From: Spirogloea muscicola
Taxonomy: Eukaryota > Streptophyta > Zygnematophyceae > Spirogloeales > Spirogloeaceae
DNA: 64,000 bases
NCBI GenBank assembly: GCA_009602725.1
Contig: WELB01000143.1
Location: 196,181 to 260,180 of the forward strand
Direction: 5' to 3'
Part shown: positions 10,441 to 22,900 of the stretch, piece after piece
How the letters are laid out: each line of letters opens with the position of its first letter
Position numbering within the stretch: the first letter of the stretch is position 1
Notes under the pieces: model-generated
Database searches by the model: none
What the model was told of the DNA's origin: nothing
What the model saw: only the letters and a program-made list of their open reading frames with translations
Made by a program: the position numbers and the translations under genes

Positions 10441-10685
10441 TAATAAAGAGAGAGAGAAAGCGCGCGGTATGCATGAAGTGAATGAGTGGCCAATGCTAGC
10501 CAGTACAAAGTACTGACTAGAGGTTACTGACTAGAGGTTACTAAGAGCCCCCTTGCTGCCGTGTTAGCACTTAGTACCTTGCTTTCTGCGCCGTCCGGCT
10601 CCTTTCAGACCTTGTTTATTCCTTTGGGCTGGCCTCTCACAGCCACCAGTCAATTTGGACGCGCTTTCTTCCAAAATATAAGGAG
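10441..10685 (+). mobile_element. Repeat composite: GCGCGCGG/CCAAT element followed by LINE lineage-1 3' end and hairpin module
   Basis: Bases 10,450-10,508 match the GCGCGCGG/CCAAT family. From 10,510 the sequence switches to the LINE 3' end: TGACTAGAGGTTAC is present twice in tandem, followed by the AAGAGCCCCCTTGCTGCCGT spacer and the stem-loop module to about 10,675 (CAGACCTTG...GGGCTGG...CAGCC...GGACGCGC). No LINE coding sequence is left. Confidence 0.65.
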
Positions 10686-10861
10686 CATGTTAGTGCTGCG
10701 GGACGCTAGTATGCCCCAAGCTACCGGCCCGACTACGACGGCGTGCGTCGACTTCAGAAAAACAGCTCTCCTTTCAGAAAAACAGCTCTTCCTCCCCTCA
10801 GCTCATCTGCTTTCCTACTGCTGACCCGGGGGTGCCCTGTCTGCATAGCCTGTGGCTCCGT

Positions 10862-10930
10862 CAAGAACACCTGTATGCATCTGGCTGGCTTTCACAGCCG
10901 CTCTTTCGACATCAGCAGCCGCATTCTCAC
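10862..10930 (-). repeat. Second hairpin family, good copy
   Basis: AAGAACACCTGTATGCATCT, GGCTGGCTTTCACAGCCGC and TTTCGACATCAGCAGCCGC are shared, in the same order, with copies at 44.63, 51.77 and 52.53 kb. The core GGCTGGCTTTCACAGCC can fold on itself. Confidence 0.7.
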
Positions 10931-11657
10931 CAGCGCTTCATATGGCTCATGGTCTTCGCCAGGTGTAGCTCTCCAGCCTGCGCCGCCGCTGGCGCGAGTC
11001 CTCGCAGGAAGCCCGCTCGCGCGCAGAGAGCGCAGAGTAACCTCGAGACTGACGGTTGGAGGCTTGTGCGCTCCAAGATGCGGGCGCTTCTTCTGCTCAA
11101 GCTTGGCGCAGAAGCTTGGTCAGAGTAACAAGCACGGGCGCACGGTCGGCAGCAGGACGGCAGCGTGAACGCTTCTGGGTGCTGCAGCTAGACGAGAGAC
11201 GGGCGAGGCGGCCTAGCGGCCTCGCCTCGAGCTGCACCGAACCCCAGCCTTCGGGTGCCTCGAAGACCCTGTTCCAAGCTTGAGGAGGCGCGTCCTGCCA
11301 GGGGTGCTGTGCCGACGCCATTGTTGCTGATTCGGCTGCTGCTGGCTCTCACTGGCGCGGAAGAGAGGGAACCACCAGCAATGCACGGCTATGGCTGGCG
11401 GGGAACTCGTGGCAACTGCCAACGGTGACAGTGCACCCGCGTGGTATGCCGTGTGGTGGCTGCTGTCCTCCCCACGAGTCGACTGTCCAATGCTTGCCTT
11501 CTCTTCGCTCGGCCAAGATTTGCTCTTTGCCCAAGATGTAGCATTCTGCAATTGTCCTTGTAATATGGTCCGCAGCATGAAGCGTTGCAGAGATCTATTG
11601 AGACAAGACTTTCATCAGGAAATAAGGACTTGATGCATGATAGTGCGATGCCACAGG
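10931..11657. other. No gene recognised
   Basis: A minus-strand ORF at 11,097-11,321 (starting MASAQHPWQDAPPQAWNRVF) has coding-like composition but no known motif. It could be an exon of an unrecognised gene. Nothing else is supported. Confidence 0.35.
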
Positions 11658-14600
11658 ATGGCGAGCGCACAGACATCCATGCAGGAGGAGCCCAGGCGGG
11701 CAGCTGGGCTAGAGGACAGCCTGCAGGTGTATCAGAAGATGCTCAGCAAAGGAACTGGAGTGCAGTCACTCTTGGACCGCCTCAGCGAGACAGTCCTCGT
11801 CCTGGCCGGGACAAACAAGCTGCGGGCCGACAGGGAACCCCCACCAGGGGAGCTGGCTCTTGCATCAGAAGCATACGGTATGATGGCCGCGACCATCGAG
11901 ATGGTGAGACCAAAGGACGTGGTCACGAAGAAGGCGGTCCACGAGGCCATGGTTCACCTTGGTTACAGGTCTATGACGTCGAAGAGGCGCAGGACGGCCC
12001 CGCCAATGGCTGCCCCTTCTCCAGCCGCATCACAGGTGGCGTTCTTGAGCAAAACAAGCGCTCATGAGGCCCCGCCGACTTTCCGATCAAATTCACGAGC
12101 AGGAGATCTCATTCCGTCTAGCAGAATGATGGAAAGAGCCTCTTATCTGAGCCAATTCTCTGTTGTTGAGGACATCTTAATAACGTGGCTATCATCACTT
12201 CTTGATTCAGGTGGCATGGAATCCTGAGGGGAAGGCCCTAGTTCGTCCTCATCAAGAAACGTACTCTGCTAATAGCAGTGCAACTTATGTTCAGCCTCCT
12301 CTTAGTCAAGGTACGCAAGTGCTGCACGCTTTATGCTTTATCTCGTCACTGGAAGTTGAGATAATCAACCATCATAGCATCTCTCATCTTCAGCCATATC
12401 CAGAGTAGGCACTCTCCATGACCTATAGTAAAGCTACTCCCAAGCATGTGACTGGGGATATGGTGTTGAGTATGGTTCACTGACGGTTTTCAAATATTGA
12501 GCCCTATGTACAGCGTGTAGGATTTTGCACTTCAATGTGCTTGTGTACAAATATCTAGCCGATGACCTATTCACAATGCATGTACATATTGCTTGAGCAG
12601 GACCTTCTGACAAATTGTGTCATTCATTCCTGTGATCAGGGCCTACAATGTCAAGGCCAACATCCTCCTCGGGTATGCCTGCATAGCCGATGGTGGTGTC
12701 TGTCATGATGATCAATGAGACAGAGCTTGCTGCAATGCTCAGTTCCTTCCCAAGCTGCTATCATGCAAATCAAATGGAGGAGGCAGACATAGATGCAAGC
12801 GCAGAAGCAAGAGCCAACTTCAACCTCCAATTTCACATGCAAATTTGCTACGTCTTTCTTTGCCAGCCATGCCCCTGCTAGGAGCACTTGAAAGCGGTTC
12901 TTTATCGACCACACAGCTCATGGACATGCTAACCAGGCGGAGTGCGGAGTCACAGCATCAGAAGCAGCTGCAAGTGGAGCAGGCGGCAAAACTACCACCT
13001 GCAGGTCGGACAGCCCAGGTGCATTATGGAGCACAGCAGATACTGTGCAAATTGACGTTGCTGACAGGGAGAGATGTGACTGCTTACACACAGCCATCGC
13101 CCTTCCTCTGGAAAGACCGCTTATATCACACCACGAGCTAATTCTTGCCTCTTGAGTGGTCAAGTACCAGAAGTCCCTGTCTTGGACGCTCTGCATGCTG
13201 ATGGCCGCGTGGTCCGCTCGTATATGTTCGAAGACATCACTAATCAAGCAACTGTTGCGTGGACCCAAGACAGCTGGGAGCAGTTATGCTCTTCATACAA
13301 AGCCACTTTGTTGTTAATGAGTGGTCATTAGAGAAGTGCCAGTGTGCCCCATCTTGATCCGCCCCTGCTTGTTCAGGTAAATAAACAGGATGGGCAATCC
13401 CCCCATTGGCCACCCGAGTCCGATGCTCTCATGGTGTGCGAGGTCTGCAAGAAGCTGGACAGCAAGGCCACAGAGCTGCTTCTGTGTGACGCTTGTGAAA
13501 AGGGGCACCACCTAGACTGCGTCCAAGTGTCTCGCGCTACGCTTCCGCAGGTACGCTCTTCACGTGCAGGCCTGGATTATATCATGGGTGCTCATATGCA
13601 GTGCAATGTTACTCAGACCATAGTGCCATGTGTGCATGTGCAGGGCGACTGGTACTGCCCATCTTGCAGGGCACAGAAAAGCATTAGGCCCTCAAAGTAT
13701 GGGCCAATCCGCGCCGCCAGCTTGCCTGCAACGTCTCGCCAGGGTCCTGGGACCACTGCGGCTGAGGAGAGTCAGCTTGTTGTACCTGCTGGGGCTTTGG
13801 GGTCCGCGACCACACCTTCTGGCCAGCAGTCCAGGGCACCAATGGCAGCGAGGACAGCCCAGCAGGAGCTTCTTGCGCAGGTCGCAAGGGCCAGCGGAGC
13901 GTGGGTGTTCTCTCAGGGTCAGCTTAACGACCATGTCAAGCAGCAGGGGCCAGCTCCTGGGGACGCAGAGAAGGTTGCTCAGCCGACTCCAACAGAGGAA
14001 GGCCAACAAGTACAGAGCGGAGCGCTGCTTGCACAGCAGTCTCAGACATTTCCCAGTGCAGAATCTTCACTGGCAGTAAAGGCAGATGCAGGGCCTGTTG
14101 AAAAGGCTATTGCCCTGTCGAAGGAGCCCGTGGTTGCAAACATTGAGCAGGAACAGTTGCCGGCAGTTGCATCTGGAAAAGTGCCAGTAGTTGGAGAGTC
14201 CAGCAATCAGGCACAGGATGCACAGGCAGGCGGAGAGGCAGGAGCACCTGAGAATAGTGGAAGAGTGCGAGAGTCTGAGCCCACCGAGGAGCTTGCTCAT
14301 GATATTGAGTGGGAAAACAGCTCACCTCAGATTCTCGAAAGTAGACTGCAGTATTCAGGTTGCCGCATTCGGGGTATATCGTACAAGGTCACCAGTTGTG
14401 CTTTATTTAGGCCAGAGTCTCCAGGTGATCGACCATACGTAGCCCGCCTGCAGGTACGATTTTGTATAAATCACTGCAATCAATGTCATGCAGGCCTCAC
14501 AACATGCTCTCATTTACAGGATTTTATGACTGGTACTTCACAGCTTGCTTCTTCACTAAGGCATGATGTGTCCATGTTGCGCCCTTGCTTTAAACAGGAG

Positions 14601-14714
14601 ATGTATGAGAACACTGCTGATAAAGTGAAGGTGGTCAAAGTGTGCTGGTGTTTCTACCCCTCTGACTTGCCAGAGGCTGTGGTCAAGCCGACATCAATGC
14701 TTGAGGCAAATGAG
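11658..14714 (+). CDS. PHD-finger and BAH-like domain chromatin protein, partial model
   Basis: This is probably a nuclear reader of histone tails. Exon 1 (11658-12035) starts MASAQTSMQEEPRRAAG, has a helical region (SLLDRLSETVLVLAGTNKL; VTKKAVHEAMVHLGYRS) and a basic SKRRRT nuclear signal. Phased exons follow at 12211-12310, 12640-12672 and 12867-13018, with a less certain one at about 13112-13290. The PHD finger spans two exons: CEVCKKLDSKATELLLCDAC, then HHLDCVQ (to 13550), then WYCPSC (from 13644), giving a full Cys4-His-Cys3 set. A long Gln/Ala-rich linker leads to CRIRGISYKVTSCALF and PYVARLQEMYENTADK (14453 joined to 14598), then VCWCFYPSDLPE, which follows the BAH pattern (pyvARi...v.v.W.yrP). 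The 3' end after 14714 is not resolved; possible further exons reach about 15,050. Confidence 0.7.
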
Positions 14715-15059
14715 GTCTGGCTGCAACACCAGCATATATCTGAAGCTTGACAGTGAGCATGTGACCGTTGGGTGCATTGGCTGGCAACAAACCGCAGCTC
14801 TTGAACAGTTGCACGTCTTGCGAGCGTTGCAAACAGCAGGGCCGCTTTGAAGGGTGCAAGGCAGATTCTCATCACTGTCTGCCTAGCGCGGATTGTTGAG
14901 CTAGGTGTACGAGTCAAATCACAGCGACGTGAACCCACTGGAGTCAATACAGGGCCCATGCCTTGTCTTGAGCCCGCGCCAGGCGATGGAAGAGCTGAAG
15001 AAAAGAGAGCATCTGAAGGAGGATGATGGGAGACCATTACCGCCCATATTCGTCCGCAG

Positions 15060-16320
15060 GTGAAAGGCCATTCTTTACCCCCTCAATCAAAAATTGCATC
15101 AGAGTTGCAGTCCTCAAATGTCACAGTAAAAGGTGGCCAATGCGATCACTACTCTCTCCTCAGCAGAACTTTGATGTGAAACTGGTCTTGTCCACATGTT
15201 TGACTGCTTGAGCATGTGCTCCATTCATGTCTACAAGGTGGCCGAGAGATCATCAAACTTTTCTCAACTTGCAAGCTTGTGGAGCTGGTCTTGTCCACAA
15301 TCTAGAGCCTGAGATCTTCCTCTCGTTATTTTCACATTGCATTCTGGATGATATGCAGGATCTGATGCCTGGACTGTTGCCCGACTTTGCTTCAGGTGGC
15401 TATACAATGCACCTGAAGGCACGTTTACAGCTGCCCCGGATGCTGGGCCCCCCGATGCTGGGCCGAGCGCAGAATTGCAGCAGGTTTGAAAGAGGAAATG
15501 CAGCTGTGCTCAATCACTTCGCAATGAATTGATGAGGCGTGTGAAATGGGCCTCTTCTTCACTGGTGATAGCGTTGAGCCAGTACTTCAGGCCTTGAGCA
15601 TCTAATATTGATTACGCTGTTGTATCTCGGCACAAGCTGCCTCATTGTGTCGTTTTGTACAGAACCTAAGCTCATTCTTCTGCACATGCTGCATGGAGTA
15701 GCCGGTGTAGTGGTAGTCTAAGATGGTGGGCCCAAGAGTAGTGGGCCTTACTTCTTGTTGAATTTAGTATGGGGCACTTAACATGGCAGGGAGAACGCTT
15801 ATGTGCCAGATTCGCAAAGAAGGGAGGCAAGGAATCAATGACGGGCTTAACGACGCGCGCCAAATACTGACATCTTAATCGAGAAATTGCTCGCCCATCT
15901 CCTAGGAGTTTATTGTATGTTGTGCCCCAGGGCACAACATAAATCTGGTCGCTTGTTGCTGGCCGGTAACAGTGCCAGTCCGCATGCGGAACACCTGCGC
16001 AAGCGAAGCCAGCGGCGTTGCAGTGAAATTTGAAAGAGCTAAGCTGTTGCCTTCTTCCGTGAGCGCCGCGCCGGAGGCTGCAGTGTTTCGGCCGGCTTCC
16101 TTCTCAACCAGTACTGGCTTGAATAGGCTACGCTTTCAATTCAAGCCCACAGCGCGCCTTGTACGTATCCACCACCAGCTTACTTGTATCCCCAGATGCT
16201 CGTGGCGCCGGCTTGCGGCCAGCAGCAGTAGCTGCGGCCAGTGCTCTCGCTGCGCGCTCGCCAGGCTGCAGGCGCTGACCCCGGCAGGGCCACGGCGCGC
16301 GCCCGGCGGCGTGCCTGTGG
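15060..16320. other. Intergenic, no gene recognised
   Basis: A minus-strand ORF at 15,672-15,935 has no motif I know. The region probably holds the 3' end of the PHD gene and the NUP58 promoter. Confidence 0.45.
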
Positions 16321-16341
16321 AATTTAGGGTTAGGTTTAGGG
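16321..16341 (+). promoter_or_regulatory. Telo-box-like motif in the NUP58 5' leader
   Basis: TTTAGGG, TTAGG and TTTAGGG lie head to tail eight bases upstream of the chosen NUP58 start codon. In plants, telo boxes (AAACCCTA and its complement) sit near starts of housekeeping genes. A regulatory role here is inference. Confidence 0.45.
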
Positions 16342-16349
16342 AGGCGCCC

Positions 16350-18693
16350 ATGTCCGCCTTCGGCGGCTTCTCCTTTGGCGGCGCGCAGACGGCGGCGCCC
16401 GCCACGTCGTCGCCAGCGGCGGCGGCAGCCGGGCAGGTGCACCTGGCGACCAAGGACGCGGCGCCCGCCGCGTACGGCACCAAGTGGGACGACCTCCACC
16501 CGGACTCCCAGAAGCTGCTCCTGGCCGTGGAGGCCAAGGTAGCGGCGTGCCGCGCTGAGAGCCTGCAACTGGACCAGTGCCGGCGGCTACACGAGCACGA
16601 CGTGGGCGGCCCCGAGTCCTCGCTCGACGACGTTGCCGCTGCGACGCTGCAGAGCCTGGCGGCGCTCGAGTCCTCCGCCGGCGCAGAGGGGGCGGCCTCT
16701 CGCCAGCTCCTGCACGCCGCCAAGGCCCTGCTGCACGCCACTGAGCACGCTGTCCGGAACTTCCTGGCCGTCCGGCAGCGCTTCCCCAACCTCTCGCCGG
16801 CAGCGTCGCTGGCCTCGCCGCTGGGCGGCCCCGACTACTTCTACGCAGCCCGCCTGCCCAGCCTGCCGTCGCCATACCTGGCACGTCGTGCCACGGAATT
16901 CGAGAGCAGCTTCAGCGACTGCGCGCGGCGTGTCGTGGAGCTGGAGGTGCTGGCCGAAGCTGTGGGGGCCGGGAGGGATGTGGGCAGTGGTGGAACCCTG
17001 CAGTGCCTCCCCGCTGTCGTGGTCAACCTGCACGCCTTCTTCATCCACATTGCCGCCAGGGTGAGGCGCCGCAAAACAGTAGGCGGGCCTGCAGCTGCTG
17101 CCCCCCGTTACCCCTGTCAGAAGTATCAGGATGTAGAAAGAGCTTGGTGTTCATGCAGGATGCTCTATCATCAAGGCCCAAGACACGACCTTGCTGGGAG
17201 AGGACAGGTCGGAGCATTGGGATTGATGGCAGCAAGTTAGGAGGATGGCTAGATTCATGATTCTGCTTGCAACCCTAAATCCCAAAGCCCTAATCCTAAA
17301 CCCCTGGACCTTCAACCTTAAACCCTCTAAGACCCGGACACCTTCTTCCTTAAACCCAAGTTATAATTGCCAATACGGGACTGCTGGCGCAGGTGGAGGC
17401 TCTGCACCAGCAGGTGGCAGCCGGGAAGCAGGCGTTTTTGGCAGACCGTCGGCGGCGCGGCGATCACCGAGACCCCTTCCAGGACGCTCAGCGGCGGGAG
17501 GCGGCGCGAGCAGAGTCGCTGCAGAAGGCGCAACTAGGGACGCTGCCAAACCTCATTGCCGGCGCCAGCGTCGCTATGGCTGGCTCTGTGCCGCCAGGCA
17601 CCTCCTCCGCTGCAGCCGGTGGCCTGTTTGGTGGCCCTTCGCCTGCGGCCTTTCCGTCTCTTGCCAACAAGAGCCCCAGCAGTGTGGCACCATCCTCCTC
17701 TATGCCACTGTTTGGGACCACCACCAATCCCTCCACGGCTGCATCGCTGATGGGCTTGCCGTCGACGCCCTCAATATTTGGCAGTGCCTCTATGCCCTCA
17801 CTTTCTTCCGCGACTACTCCAGCTGCTGCCAGCACGCCCTCCCTGTTCGGAGTGCCTGCATCACCTTTGGCTTCTGGCACCAACTTGTTTGGAGGTCAGC
17901 CGATTACTGAGCTTCATCAGGCCTTTCAATTGTCAAGCACTCCATCACTCACCATCTCCTAGCAGATTTGCAATGCTTGTTGGAGACAGCTTACAGCTTC
18001 TTGCGCTGCACGAGTCCTTCACTGATACACATTACAATGAGCAGATTACAAATTAAAAATTGGATTGACAAATTTCTCAGCAACAAAGAGGTGGTCTTAA
18101 GACGTGCGCTTTTCATCAGTGTTACTTGCTGATGTCTATGTGAGCTTCTAGTAATTTACTATTATGCAGTGCTCATTCATGTCATTTGCTTCGTCATCAT
18201 GCAGGTGGAGCTCCGGGCGCTGGTCTTTTTGGAACCCCTGCAACCTCCACCAGCCTCTTCGGTACCCCTACTCCTGCTAGTGAAGGTGACAATGCAGACA
18301 TAGTATACCAGAATTGACATTGACTGGTAGCAAAATCATCACTACCGAAGGCTTCAGAGAAACTCTGCTATTTCCCCAAAGCATCTCAGCTATAGCATGG
18401 GTACTGCCCCCTCTGGTGCCCGCAGTTTCCTTGAATATTTCTAAATTGGCTCATCGTTGTGCATGTCAGGTTCAAGTGGGACTGTGACTTCTCTCTTTGG
18501 CCTTGGAAATACCACAGCGACGGTCAGTCTTCCATTCATTGTGACAACCCTCCGAATGACCAAGCAGATCTGCTCTAAGTGGATCTTCCTATATGGTTGA
18601 CCTTGCATGATGCTTGCCAACTTCTTGTGGCTGGCTTGACGTGCGCAGACAGCAGTCAAGTCCAAACCTCGAGGAAGTACGAGGCGCAAATGA
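16350..18693 (+). CDS. NUP58: Nucleoporin NUP58 (FG nucleoporin of the NUP62 complex)
   Basis: NUP58 lines the central channel of the nuclear pore with NUP62 and NUP54. Five exons (16350-17060, 17393-17894, 18205-18285, 18470-18522, 18649-18693) join in phase to a 463-residue protein. It starts MSAFGGFSFGGAQ with an FG motif. A helical region follows, with the family segment LPSPYLARRATEFESSFSDC, then RRVVELEVLAE, then VVNLHAFFIHIAARVEALHQ across the first splice. The C-terminal half is Ser/Ala/Pro-rich with FG repeats (GLFGG, PLFGT, SIFGS, SLFGV, NLFGG, GLFGT, SLFGT, SLFGL) and ends with a basic KSKPRGSTRRK. Longer upstream reading from 15,972 is open but lacks family similarity, so the MSAFGG start is preferred. 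Intron 1 contains telomere-like DNA. Confidence 0.88.
17268..17335 (-). repeat. Degenerate interstitial telomere-like tract in NUP58 intron 1
   Basis: CCCTAAA, CCCTAAT, CCTAAACCCC and CTTAAACCCT units are spread over about 65 bp. They are consistent with plant-type (TTTAGGG)n telomere sequence that has decayed. Confidence 0.6.
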
Positions 18694-19985
18694 GTATGCT
18701 TAGAGTGATGGGCAGCCTGTTTATAGCCAAAGGGTGTCCAATGCTGCGCGCCATTGGCTGGGATTCATAAGAACAGTCCGCTGGCTATCCACAGCCTCGA
18801 CCCTTCTTAGAGCAGACAAAAATTGTTGTCGATTGTAGCAAAGGCTGCAGAGCACTACGAACAGGTCCGCTGACTTGAAACCGATCTTAGAAGTATTGTA
18901 ATGTGTCATAGTATCACAATGCCCGTCAGGTGAAGGGTAGGGGCGAGCTGGACTGCTTGATCGACTGTCCGGGAGCAAGGTAAGACCTGGACTGAGCTGA
19001 AGGAGCTCCAAGTCGGGACTGCGGAGCACTGTGGCAAAGCCTGATGCCACAAGGTTGTGGACCTCGGAGCCTCCTCTGGTATTGCAACCTCAGCACTGGT
19101 CGAGGCTGCGAAGAGCCAGACTCCTCCCTTAGCCGCGGGTGGCTCGTCACAGTGTAGTAATCGTAGTACCGTAAGTAGATTGAATAAGTCCAATAAATGT
19201 CATGATTTCTTCACATACGACAACAAGTCTTAGCATGTGTGAGTGCGCTATCGGTAGATGTGGTTTGGCTACTCTCATTTGTTTCTATCTATTGGTGGGA
19301 AGGATAAAAGATAAGAATGAAAGCATCAGCAAGCACATTTTGCACCTCATTTTGAGGTGTCTATGAATGTGCATCTTTTGAAGCCATCTCTGGCTATGTG
19401 CAGCTGAGCTCTCAAAAGTTCGGTCGTCAAAGTCGTTGTTTACGGACAATGCTGTTCCATTCCTTGATGGAGGCAAAAGAACCACCATGGATGGCAGAAT
19501 GACTACTGACATACATGCGGAGTCAGTAGTAGTGGTGCAGACACGTGATCATGGTTCGCCCACCTAAGGTTCTGTACAGGAGCTATGGCAGGTCATACTG
19601 GATGCTGGCAGGTCTTGCAAGCGCAGGATCTCTCCAAAATTACTGCCCCAGCAATTAGCGTGGCCCTTGCCGTCAATGTAGTGTACATAGCAACGGGCAG
19701 CATTGTGCTATTGACAGTTCAGAATCTCAACGCATCAACTTCTGCACTTCAGATCGGATTCCTTATCCTGGTTGTGCTAGCTAAGACGAGGGAGTTGTGA
19801 TCAAGTCCATGGCTTGCAACCTATGCAAACACCACAAAAGCTTGGGGTCAACAAGGTCGCCACATCCAAGACTGTCACACCTCAATCACAGAGTGCTCTC
19901 TTTGCAAGGCTACAACAAGCAATCAGATACATGCAGCACTCCTAAGGAATGGATAAACCAGAAGTACATGTACAAGTTGTACTTA
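18694..19985. other. Convergent intergenic region
   Basis: Between the 3' ends of NUP58 (plus) and PRT6 (minus). A 71-codon plus ORF at 19,585-19,800 has a hydrophobic stretch but no family resemblance. No repeat was recognised. Confidence 0.45.
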
Positions 19986-22900
19986 TCAAGGAGCAGCGGA
20001 CTCTGAGAAGCCAGAATGACTACAAACATTGCCGTTGGGAAGAGAGAGCTCCATGAGCAAGAGTACCATTGCCGTAAGTGCCTCATAGCGCTCTAGATTT
20101 AGGTACAGAGGCTTCCCGCGCCGCAGGTTTTCGTCCTGAAGAAAAGTGACAAGCAGCACAATTACGGATCAAGTAGGACTGCATCGAAGCACGTTGAAAG
20201 CAGGTTTGAAAGCAAAGAGCCACTTTCGTACCTCCTCTCCATGTACATCCAAATAAGGGGACGGCCATACTGAGCTCCTCTGGCCTCTCAGCAGTACTAC
20301 TGAGGTACTCTGCAAACATCACAACACGGTAGTCTGAGTCACAACCGATTGAATCTACATCTCAGCCATGTAGCCTGACATACTGAGCACATTGTTGGTA
20401 CCACATGTAGATTTGACATGGTGTGATTGCTGCTTATGGTTGACAACATATGTGGAAGGTAGCCCAATATAGATCCCAGATAGGCTTTGAGAGGTGCAAG
20501 TATGTCAACTGATTGCAGTGAGCAGCTGCTACTCCAGCTTGCGGAAACATCAGGTAGGGCACGAAGGCAAAAAAGCATTCTACCCTGATTAGGAGAAAGA
20601 CACATGTTCCTCCTCCACATGACTGCGCATGCTGCTGGCACTCTCCACGGCCATCACGACTGCATGCAAATTGCCATGTGCAGACAGAGCACCCCACCCA
20701 TTAGCTCACACAATCTGCTGAAAGCGCATCTGTCAGCTTGATAGCTAACCAGCTATCATAAGCAAGGCGGAAAGCTATGCTTTGCAAGCGGCCTGTGACA
20801 GGATACAAGCTGTGCAGTGGCCTTGTTCTATTATCGTGCTCAGGTGAGGCATAGATGCAAGCACAACAGCACACGACAATAAGAATACAACTTGAAGGGA
20901 GGAATATCGTGGATCTTGACAAGCTTACGAGCAGCACGGCCGTTGGCTGCGCACCAGCATTGCACAACAAAGACGACCACAAACGAGACAAAGTGCTGGA
21001 TGCTCTGGCACTGTCTTGCAGGTCAGGCATTTGTCCTTGACGTACCTACCAGAGTTTAACAACGCTTCAAACACTCAGTAACATGACAACACTAGCAGCT
21101 CATTAAGTGCGCATGTGAAATTGCAGCAAGTTGAAATGAGCACACATCTGGGATGAATCCACGTCATAGCTTTAGTATCAGATATACGATAGTGATTAAA
21201 GCCATTACTAAGTTAGGCAGTCAAGCGAGGGAACCTTTGAAAGAGGTCATGGAATAAATGAGGAAGGGATAGCAATCTGAATGGGGTTGCCAAAGAGGGT
21301 TGCACAATTGATGCTGCGACTTCAGCGCCCTTGAACTCTAAGTCCCCCTGCATGTGGCAGGCCCATCTCCTTGCTATGCTTTGGGCGTACTCATCCTCCA
21401 AGAGCCGCCCCAAATTGGGCAGCCCAAGTTGTGCTTGCCAGAGAAGTACCTCTACTTCCTCTTGAGAAACTTGCTTGGACAAACAGTCATCTGCTACATT
21501 ACCATGTCTGACCCAATACATGCCCAGCTGACGGTGTGCTTGTTCTGCAGACATGGTCAGGGCTGGAAGCGCCTCGAAAAGGAGGTGCCATAGCAGGGCA
21601 GAGGAGCGGAGGAAAGAAAGGGTGAAGCGGGCTAACGTCTCCATTGGTGATGTGGAGAATGACTGTAGCACCGGGGAGCTGAATGGAGGAAGTGGTGCCA
21701 GGTAGCTGGCAAGGCTGCTATGGAGAAAAGCTGCCAGGGGCCTTATGCTTGCAGGAAGCTTGCAGACTGCGCTAGGCACTTGACAAACCAGATGCGCCAA
21801 GGCCTACACATTTTTAGAAAGCGAGTGTGAGCAGCATCAGAAGGGCATCCAGTCAGCTGTCAGACTCATGAATAAATGCTGCAAGTCACTTTCATATATG
21901 GTGATCCTGAAGGGATTTACCATCACAATCTATCTATGATCTACTAATCGACTATCACCAAGCATTACGAGTTAGGCCTTACCTTGATGGCATTGGCAAG
22001 GTACAATAAGCGAAGCACGGGCTTGGCGTTGATTGCACTGGTTGGCAGACAGAAGCAGAAGTGTGCAAATGTCGTGAAAGAATCTCCTAACAAGACCGCT
22101 AGGGCGCCACTGTTCCAAAATTGTACATCGAAACTGTTCTGATTATGCTTCAGGTATGCTTGGCCAGCGTCACCCCCTGATTGCTGATTATCACCTGCAT
22201 GACATGAGCAATTGAAGGCATGGAGTATGATGAGCTTACTTTGCTGAACAAAGAACAACAGACTGCAAGGGTGACATCCAACATACTTCCAAAGCAAGCA
22301 GCAGGACAGCAAGAAGCATATGGATGATCACATACGCGGCTACACAGACCAGATAAGCAGAGACTTCATCATCAAAAGTATACCTAGACTTCCATGTACT
22401 ATTGATCCTACAAGCAGCTGCATGCCTCGCGCCCTCAAGCGGAGGGCCTGGATGCTGTGATTCTTTTGCCGGCTGGCCAGCCGTGCAAGAGCCGGCAAAA
22501 TACTTGAGCCCTCTTCTTCTGTGACCTTCCCTAATCTCTTCAAAACCTTCTCTAAGGCATGCCTTGGGTCAAACTCCATACTCGTACCCAACTGGCTCCG
22601 TGTTGCTAATTCTGCAGCAGACACAGTGTAAGCAAGGGCCTCCCATAAAAGTAGCCCCTGGTTATCCCGCCCTTCCATCAATGATGTCCAGCTGTCATCA
22701 TTAGGACGTGCTAAATGTGCCAGCCGCATTGTGAAGGCCTCCATGGCATCCTTGAGGTTGTTTCCGGCAGGCAATCCAGGAGAGCTAAGGCAGCTGTCAC
22801 TACAGCATGCCCCTTCCCATGACCGCACGGCTGCCAGATCCTGCTGGATGTCGATTGTAACAGAGTCCGTGCTCGGCTCTGCAGGACATTGCGGCACCAT

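Noticed and set aside
15972-16349. N-terminal extension of NUP58 from an upstream in-frame ATG
   Set aside because: The added 126 residues have no nucleoporin character; MSAFGGFSFGG after the telo-box leader is a typical FG start.
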